DNA from: Gnetum montanum | Taxonomy: Eukaryota > Streptophyta > Gnetopsida > Gnetales > Gnetaceae | Direction of reading: 5' to 3' | Length of the DNA stretch: 64,000 nucleotides | NCBI GenBank assembly: GCA_015680685.1 | Contig: MNCI01029487.1 | Span: 231,050 to 295,049, forward strand | Notes under the pieces: generated by a model | Told to the model about the DNA's origin: nothing | Database searches by the model: none | Seen by the model: the letters and a program-made list of their open reading frames with translations, nothing else | Position numbers and translations under genes: made by a program | Shown here: positions 11,901 through 27,100 of the stretch, one piece after another | Layout: the number at the start of each line of letters is the position of its first letter | How positions within the stretch are numbered: position 1 is the stretch's first letter

Positions 11901-14900
11901 CAAGAAAGCAAACAGTTGACATTGGATGCTCCCAACGTCTCAGTTTTGAAAAAGTTGAAGCACCAACAAACACTGGTAACATGATCTCCTGAAAAGGGTA
12001 AACAATCCAACTGATCAGTCAACTTCAAATTATATGTCACATAACAAATTTTCCTAAGCCAATGTTATTTTTTTGGGGACAAGGCTAGCATGATGAAGAT
12101 GATAACAAGTTTTCCTAGTTAAATGTAGATCTCAGGCAACACATCAATACCATTTTTCATAATAGAACCTACCATACATATTAGGAAAATAATTATTTCC
12201 CTAACAGGGTGATATTGGCAATATCATCTGTGAATGTTAGTGTATATGTGTGATAATTCTAGCTATAACCCAAGACTTATATGAAGCACAACTAACTAGG
12301 TAGCCACGTGACTAAACATGCCACATTGACATGTGAAAGGCCGGAATGGGTAGTTATTTTTTTGTCTAGGTAAATAAATAAAATTATTAGGCTAACCTCA
12401 GCCAAGTAAAACACTGAGTGCGTCATAGTTGTGGCTAGGGCCGTCCCTAGAGTTTGTGCAATGGATGCAGCAAAGGCTTCTTTGTCAAGCATGAAATTTT
12501 TATATTGCTCTTTCTTTTTCTCCCTCCGTGCAACCCCCAAGTAGACTACAAGTCACGGTCAAGTAACAGTCTCATAGAAATGTATACCGTAAGTTGCAAT
12601 GAATTGAAGAAGAGCATGTGGTGCGGTTTCAGTTGCTAGGGTTGCCCTTCACTGTGGCCTGCCATGACTAGGGCCACCCTATTAGAGCAACCCGTAACCA
12701 CGGCAGCCATGCTGCTGTGCACCCCTAAACAAAAACAGGAAAAAAGTAAACAACAGTACTGTCTTGTGCGACGAAGCACCTTCATCGTTATCAACCTATG
12801 CCTTTTCACACCGCCCCTTTGCTTCTCCAGCCACTGCCACGAACACTGCCTTCCTTGTTGTGCCACTTCCATCTCTACCATCACCACTGCAACCGACACT
12901 ACCAATGTCCGGGAGCACAACAAAACCACGTATATTGACAGTATGCTATAAGAACTTACCATGTGCCCAGGGCACATTTAGTTTGAACCTTGAACTTAAT
13001 ACTTAGAACCAGAAAGCTCTAATTATTGATTGAATATTCACTTGCAACTTACTAAGATCTATATTATTTTAAAAAACAACGAAAAAGGAAAATCAAGACT
13101 ATGAACACAAACAATAGGCTCCAAGCAAAACCTCCCTCAAAACTCTGATAACATCACCTTATCATGGCAAGTTTCTAAGCTTAGAAAATAAAATTTCTTC
13201 TACTTTACAGGAGTCCTATTGATAGTTAATCATCATGGTTCCTCCCACTCATATGGGCTGACTGTTAAAGTGGGTGAAGGATTTGACCATGATTTTCTAT
13301 GATTAACTATCTACCTAACTATCTACCCAACGACCCAGCCTCAATGTATTTTTTTTTTCAATGCCCCCAAGTTAGCACATGTTTCAACATACCCCATACA
13401 ATCAAATGTGTGACTTGCAAATTACAAGCTGCATACTCTAACCAAGTGAACTATGCCTCAGTAACATAACTTGACATTGTAACCCAACAAATGTAACTTG
13501 AACTTGTAACATATTACGTACTCTAACCAAGTGAACTATGCCTTGACATTGTAACCCAACAAATGTAACTTGAACTTGTAACACATTACGTACAAAGCAA
13601 TGAGCATACCTGTTAAACTACATGCTCAAAAGTACTATTAACAGTTGGTGTTTCATAATAAACGAACAAGATAAAAATGGACCATGTTGCAACGCTAGAA
13701 TAAATTCATTATTTAGATATTAACATCGTATCTTCAAGGCCAGAGGAAATTAATACAATTTCTGAATGGAATAAGATTATGAAAAGTGAGTACTTTATGG
13801 AGGAAATGGAATTGAATAAAGAACATTTTGATGCCATTAAATTTCTCCAATTGTTATATGCCAAACTACAAATTCCTTTTAAAAAATCACATAACAAATA
13901 CTGACCTTAAACAGATCAATGTTACTTGGAATCCCCTTCACTAAAGCAGCATCTATTGTTGCTTGTGTCTTCTCATATATTTTATTCTTATTTCTGCTAT
14001 TTAAAACTGCTCTTTCGACTAAATTTTTATCTCCAACAACAAGATTCTTCCCAAAAACAATGCCTTGCCTTCCTGAAAACGCCTTCCAGAATGTAACAGA
14101 TTCCCCTAAATCCCATGAGGCAGATTTCATCCACCTGCTGAGGTAGACACTACCATCTGAGCTAAATACATGACGACCACTACCAACAACGTCTTCATTA
14201 TCGTCCATGTCATTTTGGATTCCAATTTTAGTGGACTTGGACATATTCTCCAGGTAACTGCCCCAAAACTCAACTGCCATAGCCTGGTAAACAAGTTCAC
14301 CACCGGGCACAGTACTGAGATATAAAAATGGGATGTACTTAATTGGATCTTCTATGTTTATATCCTGCATATTATAGAGACACTGCAGTACTGTAATGGC
14401 ACTAGCCGCTGATTTTAACACTTTAGATTTCCCACTTCTAGCTTCATATAGACAAGTCATTAATGGATCATTTTCTTCAGGGCCATATTCCTCAATAAAT
14501 GAATGAACAGAAATTATTTCTTTGATAAAAGCATACCAAATATCACGCCGGTTATGACCTTGCAAGTCAACAAATTCTAGTGTCCATGTTTCTGACCTGC
14601 ATGTTCAACACTAGCAACTTCAGCTACAAATAAATCCCTTGATGTCTATACGATAGAATTTGCAAGGAAACATATTTGGGGAAATTCAAATTTAATGCTC
14701 ACGTAGATGGACAATTAGCATAATATGAACTATTGCTAAATAATTTCCCTATAGAAAAATAAATAGATCTGAAATTAGTCGGGCAAAGGGCATTCTTTCA
14801 TTTAATAATTTTAATTGGATGTCTGATTTTGCATTGTCTTTCAAAATTCCCTAATCCAACAGTAAAGCTGTGACTGTCCGCTGTTTTCCGATTGTTTCAG

Positions 14901-17900
14901 GATTCAAGATTCAAGAATTTTATGTTACGCATAGCATGTGAGACGGAAACACATCGGAACCAAAACAACAAAATAATAATAATCAGAACACCTCCTCCTA
15001 GAGAAAGGTTCAGGGTTGGAGCACATTCCATTATAAACAATAACATGAATATAATACTATCAAATATGTCTTTACAAATGCGTTTACAAAGAGGCCACCT
15101 TTTGCTACATAGCCTGATTTTGTTGAAATTATTGATTAACCCATATCTAAGTTATAGTTCACATACAAAATGCGATGGAATATTTAAATTAGCAATCATG
15201 GTTGTATGGAATGGAACAAATTACGGATCAGAGGGCCCAGACATACATGAACCAGTTAACCATGTTGGAATTGTAAATGATGCTTTCCCATGGTTTTTTC
15301 CTAGTTTGTGCTATACACATTAGTATATATAGCTCACTTGGTGAGAGCATAAGGCTTGTGGTTTGCATATCATAGGTTTGATCCCAAGGGGTATGTTAAC
15401 GCATGTGAAATCCAGGGGCATAATAAAATATATGTTCAAAGAGTATAGCATCATATGTTCAAGATCTATCATTAATACAATTGTAGTATTCCGTTTTAGG
15501 ATAACCTTTTGTAAGTCCATTCTACATTTTAAATGTAAAACCCTAAATGTTTTAGTGAAGCATTACATTTTTGTTCAGATAACTTGTATCATTAGCCATG
15601 TCACTGCAAGCACTTTTAACTGCGTTGATCTGCAATACATATATTGATAGGACAAAATACAAAAACAACGTAATCAGTTCATGCTCATATCATTTTATTA
15701 GTTTGGTTAGCATTTTTGTTTTCTAGAAGTCTAAAATCAAGTTTTTTAAAAATTTTATATGAATTATTTAAAACATTCAGCCAAGAATTATGACATTTTG
15801 AAAAAAGTTAGTTGTGCTACTTTTAAAAAAATATTAAGTTGAAAAAAATGCATGCACAGTAATGAATATTTTTTCTAGCTGAAAAACTGACTATTTTTGT
15901 CAATTTCACTATTTTTTGGCAGAATTTTAATCATTAATTGCTAGTACTGATAAAGGAGAAATAGAACGCTTAAAATCTGAAACGGTCAAGTGTGCTGCCC
16001 TGGAAGACTTAGGAAACCATGGGACCAGCAAGAAAATATCTTGGCATGAAAATTGTATGGGATAGAAATAACAAAGTGCCATGGTTAAGAAAAGAAAAAA
16101 ACATTTCCAAAGTATTCAGCGGGTTTCATATTGCTATGCGACATCTAACTGGTCATTCAGTCCTACAATCTCTGGTAACAGTACTAGGACTCATCAACAA
16201 TAACAGATTCTACAATTAGAAACAAAAATTACCACAACAGAAACAAAACCAACCATTACAACCTCATCATTACACACAACCTTGTTTATTGGTGAGAAAC
16301 CCTCATCTATAGCAAACGCTTACAAAACATCTAGAATTAACCCTCGCAAACCAACTCTATAGCAAAACCCTCACAAAACATTTGTAATAAACCCTTGTAG
16401 ACTAGCAACAAATCTATCTGTTGTATACACATACCCTACAACCCTACACCAGTTCAAATATAATGGATTAGTTGCCAAATGTGCAACTAACATTTCTTAT
16501 ACTTTTGGAGCAACACCCATACTTCATCACCAATATTGAATCACACAAGCTCTAATACCATTATCATGCTACATCTAACTCAATATTCAATTCTACAATC
16601 TTTGATACCACTATTACACCCCATCAACAATAACAAATTCTATGATCAAAAACAAAAATTAACACAAACAAATAGCGCAATGAAAACATAACAAACCACA
16701 CATCTAACGTCATCAAGAAAGGCAAGAAACTGAAAGTAAGTTCCAAGCCCCTACCAAACCAGGGCAAATGCTTAGGCAAACAATCCCATTGCCCTTATCT
16801 CAACTTATACATGTAGTTGCTTTTAAGCTAACCCATGGTTCATTAAACCTAGACATACTCTCCAATAACCTAGAAACTTTTAGAAAAGTCTAGTGACTAG
16901 TATTGTTGGCACTGGTACTGGTATATATTCCAACAGATATGTCAAGTGAACACACAATTAGTGCTCCTCTTGTTCTCCATTAATACATGTAGTTGCTTTC
17001 AAGCTAACCAATGGCTCATTGAAGCTAGTCATATTCTCCAATAACCTAGAAACTTCTAGAAAAGTCTAATGGCTACTTGTTCTCCATTAATACATGTAGT
17101 TGCTTTCAAGCTAACCCATGGTTCATTGAAGCTAGACATATTCTCCAGTAACCTAGAAACTTCTAGAAAAGTCTAGTGGCTAATATTGTTGGCACTGCTA
17201 TGTATTCTAACAGATATGTCAAGTGCACACACAATTAGTGCTCCTCAAGTTTGCAAAAGTGATTGTCCCAAAATTTCACAGAAAGGAAGTATGCAAAAAA
17301 AGTCTACAGCTCGCATGCTAACATATGCTACTATTTGCACTATGCCTAACATAGCTTATGCTGTTGGTGTTCTAAATAGATTTATGAGTGATCTAGGCTG
17401 GCCACATCAGAATTAGTGAAGCGGATTCTCAAGTATTTAAAGGGTACTTAATCTTACAAGCTATAATTTAAATAAATAAATATACGAGTTACAAGTTGTT
17501 GATGGAAAATTTGCAACTAAATTGAATACTAGGGAGTCCACTATAGGTCATGCATTAAACTTTCCTGGGGGGTGCTGTTCGCTAGCATTCAAGGTCACAC
17601 ATATTGGTTACTTTATCCACCACATAGGCTGAATATGTAGCATTAGCAAAAGCTGTTAAAGAGATGTAGCTTTTGTCATGTTTATGTTCTTTGAGTGTAA
17701 AACAAACGAATTATTATGTGTTTCGTCACAACCAAAGTGCACTCTGTTTGGCCAAAAATCCAGCTCATCATGAAGGACAAAACACATCAATGTGAAATAT
17801 AATTCCATCAGAGATAAATAAGCAAAAGATTCATGCTAAAAATGATGCTACTGACAACCTGAAAAAGACCATGACAATACAAAACCATTTTTTCCACAGG

Positions 17901-18074
17901 AACCAGCATGGGTAGCAGAACATGGGCATAAATGCAAAATGTACAGTAATACAACTCTTATTTTCTTGGGCACAGCCGGAGTTTTCATAAGGGGAAGAAA
18001 TTTTTGTATTTTAATTTAATAAGCCTTCTTATGATAGTTTTAAATTACTTTTGTAATGTATGCATATGGTGATT

Positions 18075-18126
<52 letters not shown>

Positions 18127-21100
18127 GAAGTAATTCATGCATGATAAGTTGCTACATTATAACATCAACAATTAATGAGTGCCTTATATGTAGACATGTA
18201 TCTTGTAATCTCTTTATCTATCAAACCACAATCTTTCATCTCATGCTTCTAAAATTGTTTTACCAGTTTTTTCATAAATGGAAACTATTTAGCATAACAC
18301 TACCTATGTATGTCCACTCCAAATCAGTAAGCTCATACAAAACAAGAACTGGGTTTAGCATGAATCTCTGAATGTGGTCAAAATTCAAAGAGACAGAAAG
18401 AGAGACTAATGACATGAAATTTTACCAATACAAAAGGTGTTGCAAATTTACATCAAACCAGATGATATGGAAAGACCAGTATCAAACAAACGTAAACCAA
18501 ATGAACCAGCTTTTGTCTTGTCCACACATGCATCCTGTACTGCAAGGTCAAATTTCAATGCCTTTAAATGTCTGCTTAACACATTTGCCTGCAACCAAAA
18601 TGACAGCGATAGATTGAAGGATTTTAACATAAAGTTCCAAATAAATATCACTGTTGTACGACTTGCAATATTATGAATCGTGCAAATATGCCAATCTGGT
18701 AATATTATGCAATTGATCAAACAAACAAACAGATAATCCAGAATCACTCGTACAAAAGGACTGGAATAAAATGCTGGCAAATACCAACTTATACATGTAC
18801 CAGAAAATTCTAATGCTACAAATATGTAAAAAGGTAAATATATGTCAAGCATATGGTCTGCAAAATTTCAGCCAAAATAATAAAGTTTTAAATGCACCAA
18901 AGATTCAGACACAAGTAATTACTTATATTCAATGATTGATCAGCTTGACAAGCAGGAATTTTTATTTAAATATATTAGTGGCTAGTCCCTGTGACTTGTG
19001 GAGCTTGCTATTAAAATTTCAGATGTGTTCCTGCATTCCAGGAAACTTGAAAGGAACGGTTGAATGCCTAGAGCTCTATTTACGTAGACATAGAAACTGA
19101 AACTGAAACCGGAGATCTTACATCCATAGATTCACTCAAACTAAAAACTACATAATTTGATATTTGTGTTCATTCAAATTTACATAGATCAAAGAAGGGA
19201 GTTCATATTTAGTCCTAGTAAACTAAGTAAGTTGGGTTTGTCCTCGCACTTTCAAATGAAAGGCCATCAGTCTTCAACTCCTATGGGTTTGGACACATGG
19301 AAGCAACGATCTTGTAAAGTACTTTCATATCTCAAAAGGATGTCGGTTCTTACCCTTCCTATCACAAAAGCATGGGGAAAAAGGTAACAATCTGCACTTT
19401 GATAGAAGGACTTCAGTCTAGTTCTTGAAAACCTCCAAGTTTTCACATGCATCAAATTCTCATTTACTAGCTATCTTACAAAGAATCCATATAATTAACG
19501 AGATGTGCTAGTACAAAGAGTTCTCTCCGTTTTGTCTGGATTGCAACCTACAGTCCATTGTTATGCCCTCAAGAAATTGTTAATTTCCGCTCACGGGGGA
19601 AAAAACTTATTAAACAAAGATAAAAGTAATCAGTCCACAACTTGAGCGTACCTGAAGCACCTCATAAACCACCTAACAAATAATATGCTCATGTATAAAA
19701 TACTTCAAGAATTCCTAACTACTTGACATCAAGCATACTTAGTAGTCACAAACTTTCTTTAAATAATTGTAATAATATCAAAAGTACCTATACAAAATTA
19801 TATGATACAAAGGGACGCAATAAATGCAACCAATATGTCATTCAGACAACATAATGCTCATAATAAATTTTCCATAATTATCTTTCAATTTCTTTGGAGC
19901 ACAACCAAGAAAAATTAATGATAGAATCAAGACTTGGAGATTTATCTTTCAACCGACAACTACAAAATGATAATAAATGGCGGTATCTGTATAAAAACTA
20001 TTTTTAAATTATGGGTTGGCTATAGGATTATTATGAAAGCATTTTCATTCTATTTAGAAACCACTAGGCATTCTATTTATTTGCATATTAATGTATATAA
20101 TAAATTGTAACAAAAAATGAACACTAGAAACGTCCATATTAATCCTCCATTAGGTCCTTTGTTGTGAAGTAGAACTCCACTTATAAACTACCATCACCAA
20201 CTTGTATTGATAAGAAGAATACACATTTCATTTACTTGCAGCTTCATTTACTTTCAGATCAGAACTTACTTTGTAGCTCTTGGCAGTCGAATGCAATCTT
20301 GGACATAATTAACGTTACTAATTACTACAGCCTCAAACAGAGAAGGCATATGCAAACATAATGACAAAATAGCAAAGCCTACCTCAAAATACAAAGCCCT
20401 ATCTGTCAAAGTTAATCTTCCTGGCCAGGATATGTTGTCATCATGTTTCAAAATGGGATATTTACTAGTACCAGTACATAGTATGTGTTCATCATAAGCA
20501 AGATCTAAATTGGAACCTTCTCCAAAACGATGCACCTCTCTAGCCTGCCTAACTCTGCAATACAATTTCATCATTCTTTCAAAATGATAAATTAACATGG
20601 GAAACAAACAGAAATTAATAGTAACAATTACGAGACAGTCAAGTGAGTAAATGATAGTAAGATCAAAATTAATCAAAGTAATGCAATTAATCACAACATT
20701 TCATAGAAAAATAAACAATATTTTTCCGACTAGAGGTGGAGAAATACTGCAATCAAGAAAATCAAATTTAAAAAGCAAACCATTCCATTTTCGTGTTATG
20801 TAGCTTAGTTTAATGGAAATTTACCTGTCATATCTCTTACAATATTCGTCTCAACTTAGGTTTCACCCTTTCACACATATACAGAAGTTAATGCAATAAG
20901 CAACGATATTGCCAGATAGGATTTTGATGTACCTTTTCAGATAAAGGATGTCAAATAGTTAGTTATTTTACATCCTTGTCGTATTTATTTGGCACCATCA
21001 ACTGGAGGAGTATAATGCTGCTGGATAAATGTGGACATTAGGACTTTCATTTTCAAAAACATCAAGCTTAAAAAAATTTAAAACCTAAAATGTAAGGGGA

Positions 21101-24100
21101 AAAATCTCATTCTCTACTGATGTCCTAAGACCAAAAACACACCAACTGGAATACATGAATCTTGCTTTTTAAAAAAATTCACTCATGATATCAAAAACAA
21201 ATTGTTTATGTATGAAATGTCATGATGGTGAGGCTTGGTTTAGGGAAATTAAACAATCCTACAAGGATACAAAGGATTATGATAGATTACAAAAAAGCTA
21301 CACATTAGAGAAAACTAAGTTTCATCCTTAAAGTTAATGTATTTTTTTAAGGTGGCAATAAAAAGTTTCAGCAATTGATAATTTGTTGAGATACGGATGG
21401 ATAATGTTTTCTAGATAATTTTGTAAATGCATTTCATTGAGCTTGCTTGCATCTAAAATAAAGTTTGAGCAGCTAGATCTGACTATTTCACAATAGCAAG
21501 TTTTTGCAAGAACTGGGCATGGATTGTGGAATGCAAATCACCAAAAATATATTTTGAAGTGCATTATTAGCACATGCAACTTAGGAAATTTGGAGCACCC
21601 TGATTTGTGGAAGCATGCTTTCCATTCACCAATGGACACTCCAGATCCACAATAGCATCTTACATTAAGACGATTTTTTAGTATCAAAAACTCAAATATG
21701 GAAAACATTAAATAGACTTCAATTTTGAAACTCTAGACAGATTCTATTAACTTCTTGCTCACTTACTTCACAGTTCAGATTCCAAGTTTCAACCAAAACT
21801 TGAATTTGCCAGTGCTTCATCCATTTCCGGACGCTGGGACATGGGGACATGTCCCTAAATGCATTTGGGAACATCATGGTTTTTACAGAACATCATGAGG
21901 ATGCAACGGGGACACAAGAAAGAACAGTTGTACCTAAGATATTTGTATTGAAATTTATAGATAAATTGGTTATTCTTGAGATATTTTAAAAATCTGCCAT
22001 GCAATTTAGACAACAACCCATTTTGACAATGTTTTAGAATAAAACAAAGAGTTGTTATTGGTATCTCTGTTGCATTTTGGATACCAAAATATGTTGGATG
22101 TCCCGCTTGCATCCCGGAACGATTGGGGATGCATCCTAGTCCCAAGGACATGCCAAACACAATTTTTTTGTGGGGACGCATCCCTATGTAACACTAGAAT
22201 TTGCTATTTACAAGGTCCAAGCAAAATATGAATTTGTTTTAAATTTACTTTTGACTTTACGTCTATCACTTCACCTGCTCATGGTTTGCTATTGCTAAAA
22301 AAACCACCATAATATAGGGGTATGGGTCGGTGAGGCATTTCTCACTTGGTTAGACCATGCAGCTTGTGACTTTCAAGTCGGAAGCTCAATAAGGGGTATG
22401 TTGAGACAGGTAAAAATACGTTCAGGCTATGTTGTCAAATAGACAGCTAACCATAAAACATCATTGTCAAATCTTTCGCTTACCTTAATGCTCAGTCCAT
22501 ATAGATGAGATAAAGACACCATGATAATTCCAGGACTATGGGTTTATGCAATTAGTGAACATTGAAAATAACCCAATTTCCTCTGCATCAACAGTGTTTG
22601 TTTTTGCGTCTTATTGCTCTTTGGTTTATGCCCTTGGTGATATATTTATAAATTATTTCATCGTTTGATGAGTACCATATATGCTAGTCACGTTTATTTC
22701 CTGGCATAAAACTTATATCCATGTTGTAATGGACCAAAGAAAGAACGGCAAAGATTATATTTCTGTAGCTGGGTCTTCAAGTAATTTTTAATTTTATTTT
22801 GGTATTTTTCTAACTAGGATTCCACTTGTTATGCTGCGTCACCTCCACAATACACACACATACATTCTCCAAAACCAAAAGAAACATAAACTTGGGTACA
22901 ACGTGCATGCTCCTGAACCAAGAGAAACATATTTCGAAAAGAAACATCGAAAAAAATATTTTTTCCTTAAATAATACTATTCCTCTTATAGACTTCCATA
23001 CTCCAAATCTTGAAACATGAAACAACTACCCTATGACAGCTCAATTTTTACATTTTAATTTTCTTGATTAATACTTTTTCAATTCTAAAGCTTTTTACAT
23101 TTTAATTTTCTTAATTAATACTTTTTCAATTCTAAAGCTTAAAACTTTGTATTCTTACCAATAGTGTGGCATAACTCAACAGTAACTAATTTGATCGTCA
23201 GTTAGGTTGCAAATTCAAGCTTCACTTGCAACATATTTTTGGTCCTGTGCTTTACCTCAGCAAGCCCCATAATTGATATTTTTTTAAAAGAAGACTTGTC
23301 TCTGATGGGTCCGAGAAGTTTGTAAATACTGACTTAATTAGCTAGTTGTATGCACATCACAGTCTGTAGTTCTTCCATCGAGACACCTAAAATATCACTG
23401 CTGCCCCCCAGTTACTCAATTATCATGGTTTTTTTCAACCCTGTCATGTTCATTAACATATCTTTGTTCGGCTTACAGCTGCGAGAAATGCATTACAAAT
23501 TTTCATGTCCTAGAATCTAGTTTGCCATAAAAACAGATATATCTTACTGTTCAAAAACCCAATGAAAAACAAAACAAACCTTAGTAATTCCAAAATAAAT
23601 GCATCCCAAATATGCAAATGTAAACCACTTTTATTTCCAGCTAGTGCCTTGAAAACATTATGTGCAGTTGCTCTGTCGGTTAAGCCTCCAATAGCAGGGG
23701 TGATACGAACAAAAGCCTCTTCTTTAATAACCATCTCTCTCTGCAAATGCAATCACAAGAATAGAAAATAATCATTTGATACACAAGAAGTATTTTATAT
23801 AACTTATGAACAGCCTCCATTACAGCTCAAGTGCCCAATATTAATACTTAAGATAATCTAAATATATTGCAAACACATTGAAAGTGTACCTTGCTTGATC
23901 TCTAATTCAATGCATACTATGCAGTCCACCAATTAAATTTAAAGAAATAAAATGGTTTTGTAATTATTAGCGGTTTCTTTAATGGATGTTGAATATTACC
24001 CGAAGAGATAAACAGTATAATACAAACATTAGAGGAAGACTCAGAGTGCATTCTATTTGAATATTACCCGAAGAGATAAACAGTATAATACAAACATTAG

Positions 24101-27100
24101 AGGAAGACTCAGAGTGCATTCTATTTCAAATAAGCTACAAGAATGATGGCTTGGATATATTGGACATGTGCAAAGAAGATCAGACAATGAGCCTACAAAC
24201 AAAGGTTGCTATATCGCTGTTTCAGGAAACTCCCCCAAAAAAAAAAAGATCAAAGAAAACATGGGAAAAAACAATTGAAGATAATTTGACGAAACTGCAA
24301 ATAAACAAAAATCTAACTCTTCATTGAGGTAAATGGCAAAAAAGAACTATGTAGCTGACCCCATCTTGTGGGGACAAGCCTAGGATGATGATGATTACAA
24401 CTTCTTGGTGTTGCTATGCAAATCTGAACCCTTTTTTCTTAAAAATTTTAGAGGTTCTTGTCAACTAGCACCCATAGGTGCCAGGATCAACCCTGTGCCC
24501 CCTGAATGCTTAGCACCCTAGTTATAAAAGAACTATTCTGTACCGTGAAGCTGCCATAGAACTGTTGGTTCCTGTTCATCAAAAATTACTAAATAAATAA
24601 AACAAGTTCTCCTAATAGATGCAGTTCAAAAAAGAAATGCCGAGAACAGTGAACATCAATGCAGCAAGTATATGGCAAAACTGCCAAGCAAATGTATGAC
24701 CTGTATGACCTGCTGAATATGAAGGCAAACATTTAAGGAAAATTGAACAAGCAAGAAGCTTATAAGAAGTACAATAAATACACCTCAGTTGTCCCCCATA
24801 TTGTCAAACCATGGAATCCCTTAAAACCCCCTGGAAATTAACCGAGGGGTTATACCTTTTGTTTTGTTTTTTCCCCTTAATTTGTTGTCTTTGGTTCTCT
24901 TATTTGACTGGGATTGAATTCATCATTAAAGGTTACTAGCTAACAATGCGCAAATCACTAGCTGCCAATAGCGAGCCGAATATGAGAGCTCTGCCCAATA
25001 TAATTTTCCTAAAACCCTGTATAAAAGGTCACTAGGGATTGCAACTAGCACTGCCTACCAGAATATTCACAACCAATCACTAGCAATAACTGCCTAGTTG
25101 TTGCTGACGGAATATGCAGGGCCTGAGGGTACATGGATTTGTGAAGATTTCTAGCATGATGTCTGCAAAAGCAGTTTCATGATCTTATGTCAGTAAATAT
25201 GGTTTGAAGAGACCATTTTATTGTCTGGTCCGAGTCCAATAAAAGCTTAGGTCAAAGGCCATGTAATTATGTTTCAATTATATTAATCTCACATTGTCTA
25301 TACGAGGAGGAAGGCCTTCTATCCAAAGCAATATATAGGAGAAAGTTGCATGAAGTTACATCAAGCTGAAGAAGTTAAGTCAAGTAAACCATCCCAAGTG
25401 TGCTTCAAGAGCCTTTCATCTCCCAAATAATGGGATGTTGTAATTCGAATTGAATTTCAACGAAGTGAAACATCTGCTTAGAAAAACCCTTTGTTTTGCA
25501 TTAATATTTCTTTAATTAATGCTTCATTAAACTAATTGCTTCGTTACTTCATTACTTATTTGTTTTAATCATCCTGTAAAAACCCTACTCTATTCTCTGT
25601 TATATATACCATTTCAACCTTATCGCTTCATTTTGCATAAACCCCTCAGCTCCAATTTACTCCATTCTCTTGGTCCAATTTCCTCATAGCTTCACCTTTC
25701 CCAATTTAGATCTGCAAATTCTGCAGACCAAAAACAAGTTTGGGGCTCTAAAGGTACAAGCTCTGCTTTTACAAGAAGGTTTCCATTGTGTGACATTGTC
25801 AGTATGTGTGTGGTGGGTATGAAGATTTCTAGCATGATGTCTGCAACAAGAGTACTTTAATAAATGGACGAATTACAACTTATGTAAAATTTTACCCAAT
25901 TGACAACCATGACCACCGAAAAAGAATACGACAGCAATAATTTGCCAGGATTCACAGGGAACCAATAAACTCAATAGGAAAAATTCATGTTCATGCGTAT
26001 AGTGAGGGTATTTGTAGTTTTTTTTTAATGGCTCTTGACCCAAAAATTATTTCTTGACTCGACAAAAAAACGTAGCATAAGACTATAATAAAACATTTAT
26101 TTATCTAGTCAGTTGCCTTTTTTCTTTAACCATAAACATCAGATATCAAGTCAACACAAAACTCAGCAACGCATTACGTATTATTGGGGACACTTGGTAC
26201 CATGTAATTCCTTTGAAGTTTATGTGTGAGATTAGCAGATATAACCAAAAGCTTACCATTGTCATTGTTACAACAGTATAAAACCTTTTAGACACAGTGG
26301 CTGAGAATGTTTTCTAGTTTTAAAGAGAGAGCAAAAAATACTGTTGAACAAATAGAAGTTTGGGTTTGGGCTGTATTTTTACGTTGTTTGCAACGGCGTC
26401 TACGATATCCAACTGAAATGCTGAAATGCAGTAACATCATTATAGTACCTTCATATTATTTTTAAAGCCAAAAGTAAAACAATTATTTGGAAAAACTTGT
26501 ACTAATAAGTATTTCTATTTTTCTTGGTACCTTTACATCTTGACACCGCTGCTTAGAAACCTTGATCAGATGCTACGCAGTTTTTGGGAACGCTTCATTA
26601 CTAGAGCTTGGCACCTTCTAGAGGGTTGACATTAAAGACAAAAATTTGATACAATGATTGTAAAAGGGAAAAAAGTTCTCCCTCACACCATGGATGATTC
26701 TTTTATTGTTTGCTGAAGATTATAAGAAGGGTGCCTTTGTTAGCAGATGAATACAAAGTTAAAAAGAGAAGAGTTGCTAATAGTGGTTTGAAATAAATAT
26801 AAAAAGAAAATGACAAAATGATGACAGATAGGAAACAATTTTATCCCAACGTCATAACTGCTTGAAATCTGATATGGAAACCCCAGTCAATAATATGTAA
26901 TTGCAGATGGTTTGTACATGTGGAAACACCAGTCAATAATATCTAAGAATGGTTGAGGACCATCATTTGGAATGATGATAAGGTGCTTATTTCTTAGGTT
27001 ATAATGCATGGATTTGAGCCTAGGCTAAAAAAAAGTTAGGCTTTCACTCATCTACCAATGTTTGACCATTCAGACTCAGAGTGATGTTTAAGAATTTTTT

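Noticed and set aside
12636-13006. Overlapping open frames on both strands of a GC-richer stretch in intron 7
   Set aside because: CA-rich composition, no recognisable motif, and no splice phase that would join the gene.
18060-18371. 103-codon frame starting in the CT microsatellite
   Set aside because: The Ser-Leu repeat comes from the microsatellite and the rest has no homology.
24660-24760. Candidate for the missing DUF639 exon (a FAWQ peptide on the minus strand)
   Set aside because: Surrounding residues do not match the family and no splice sites give phase 0 on both sides.
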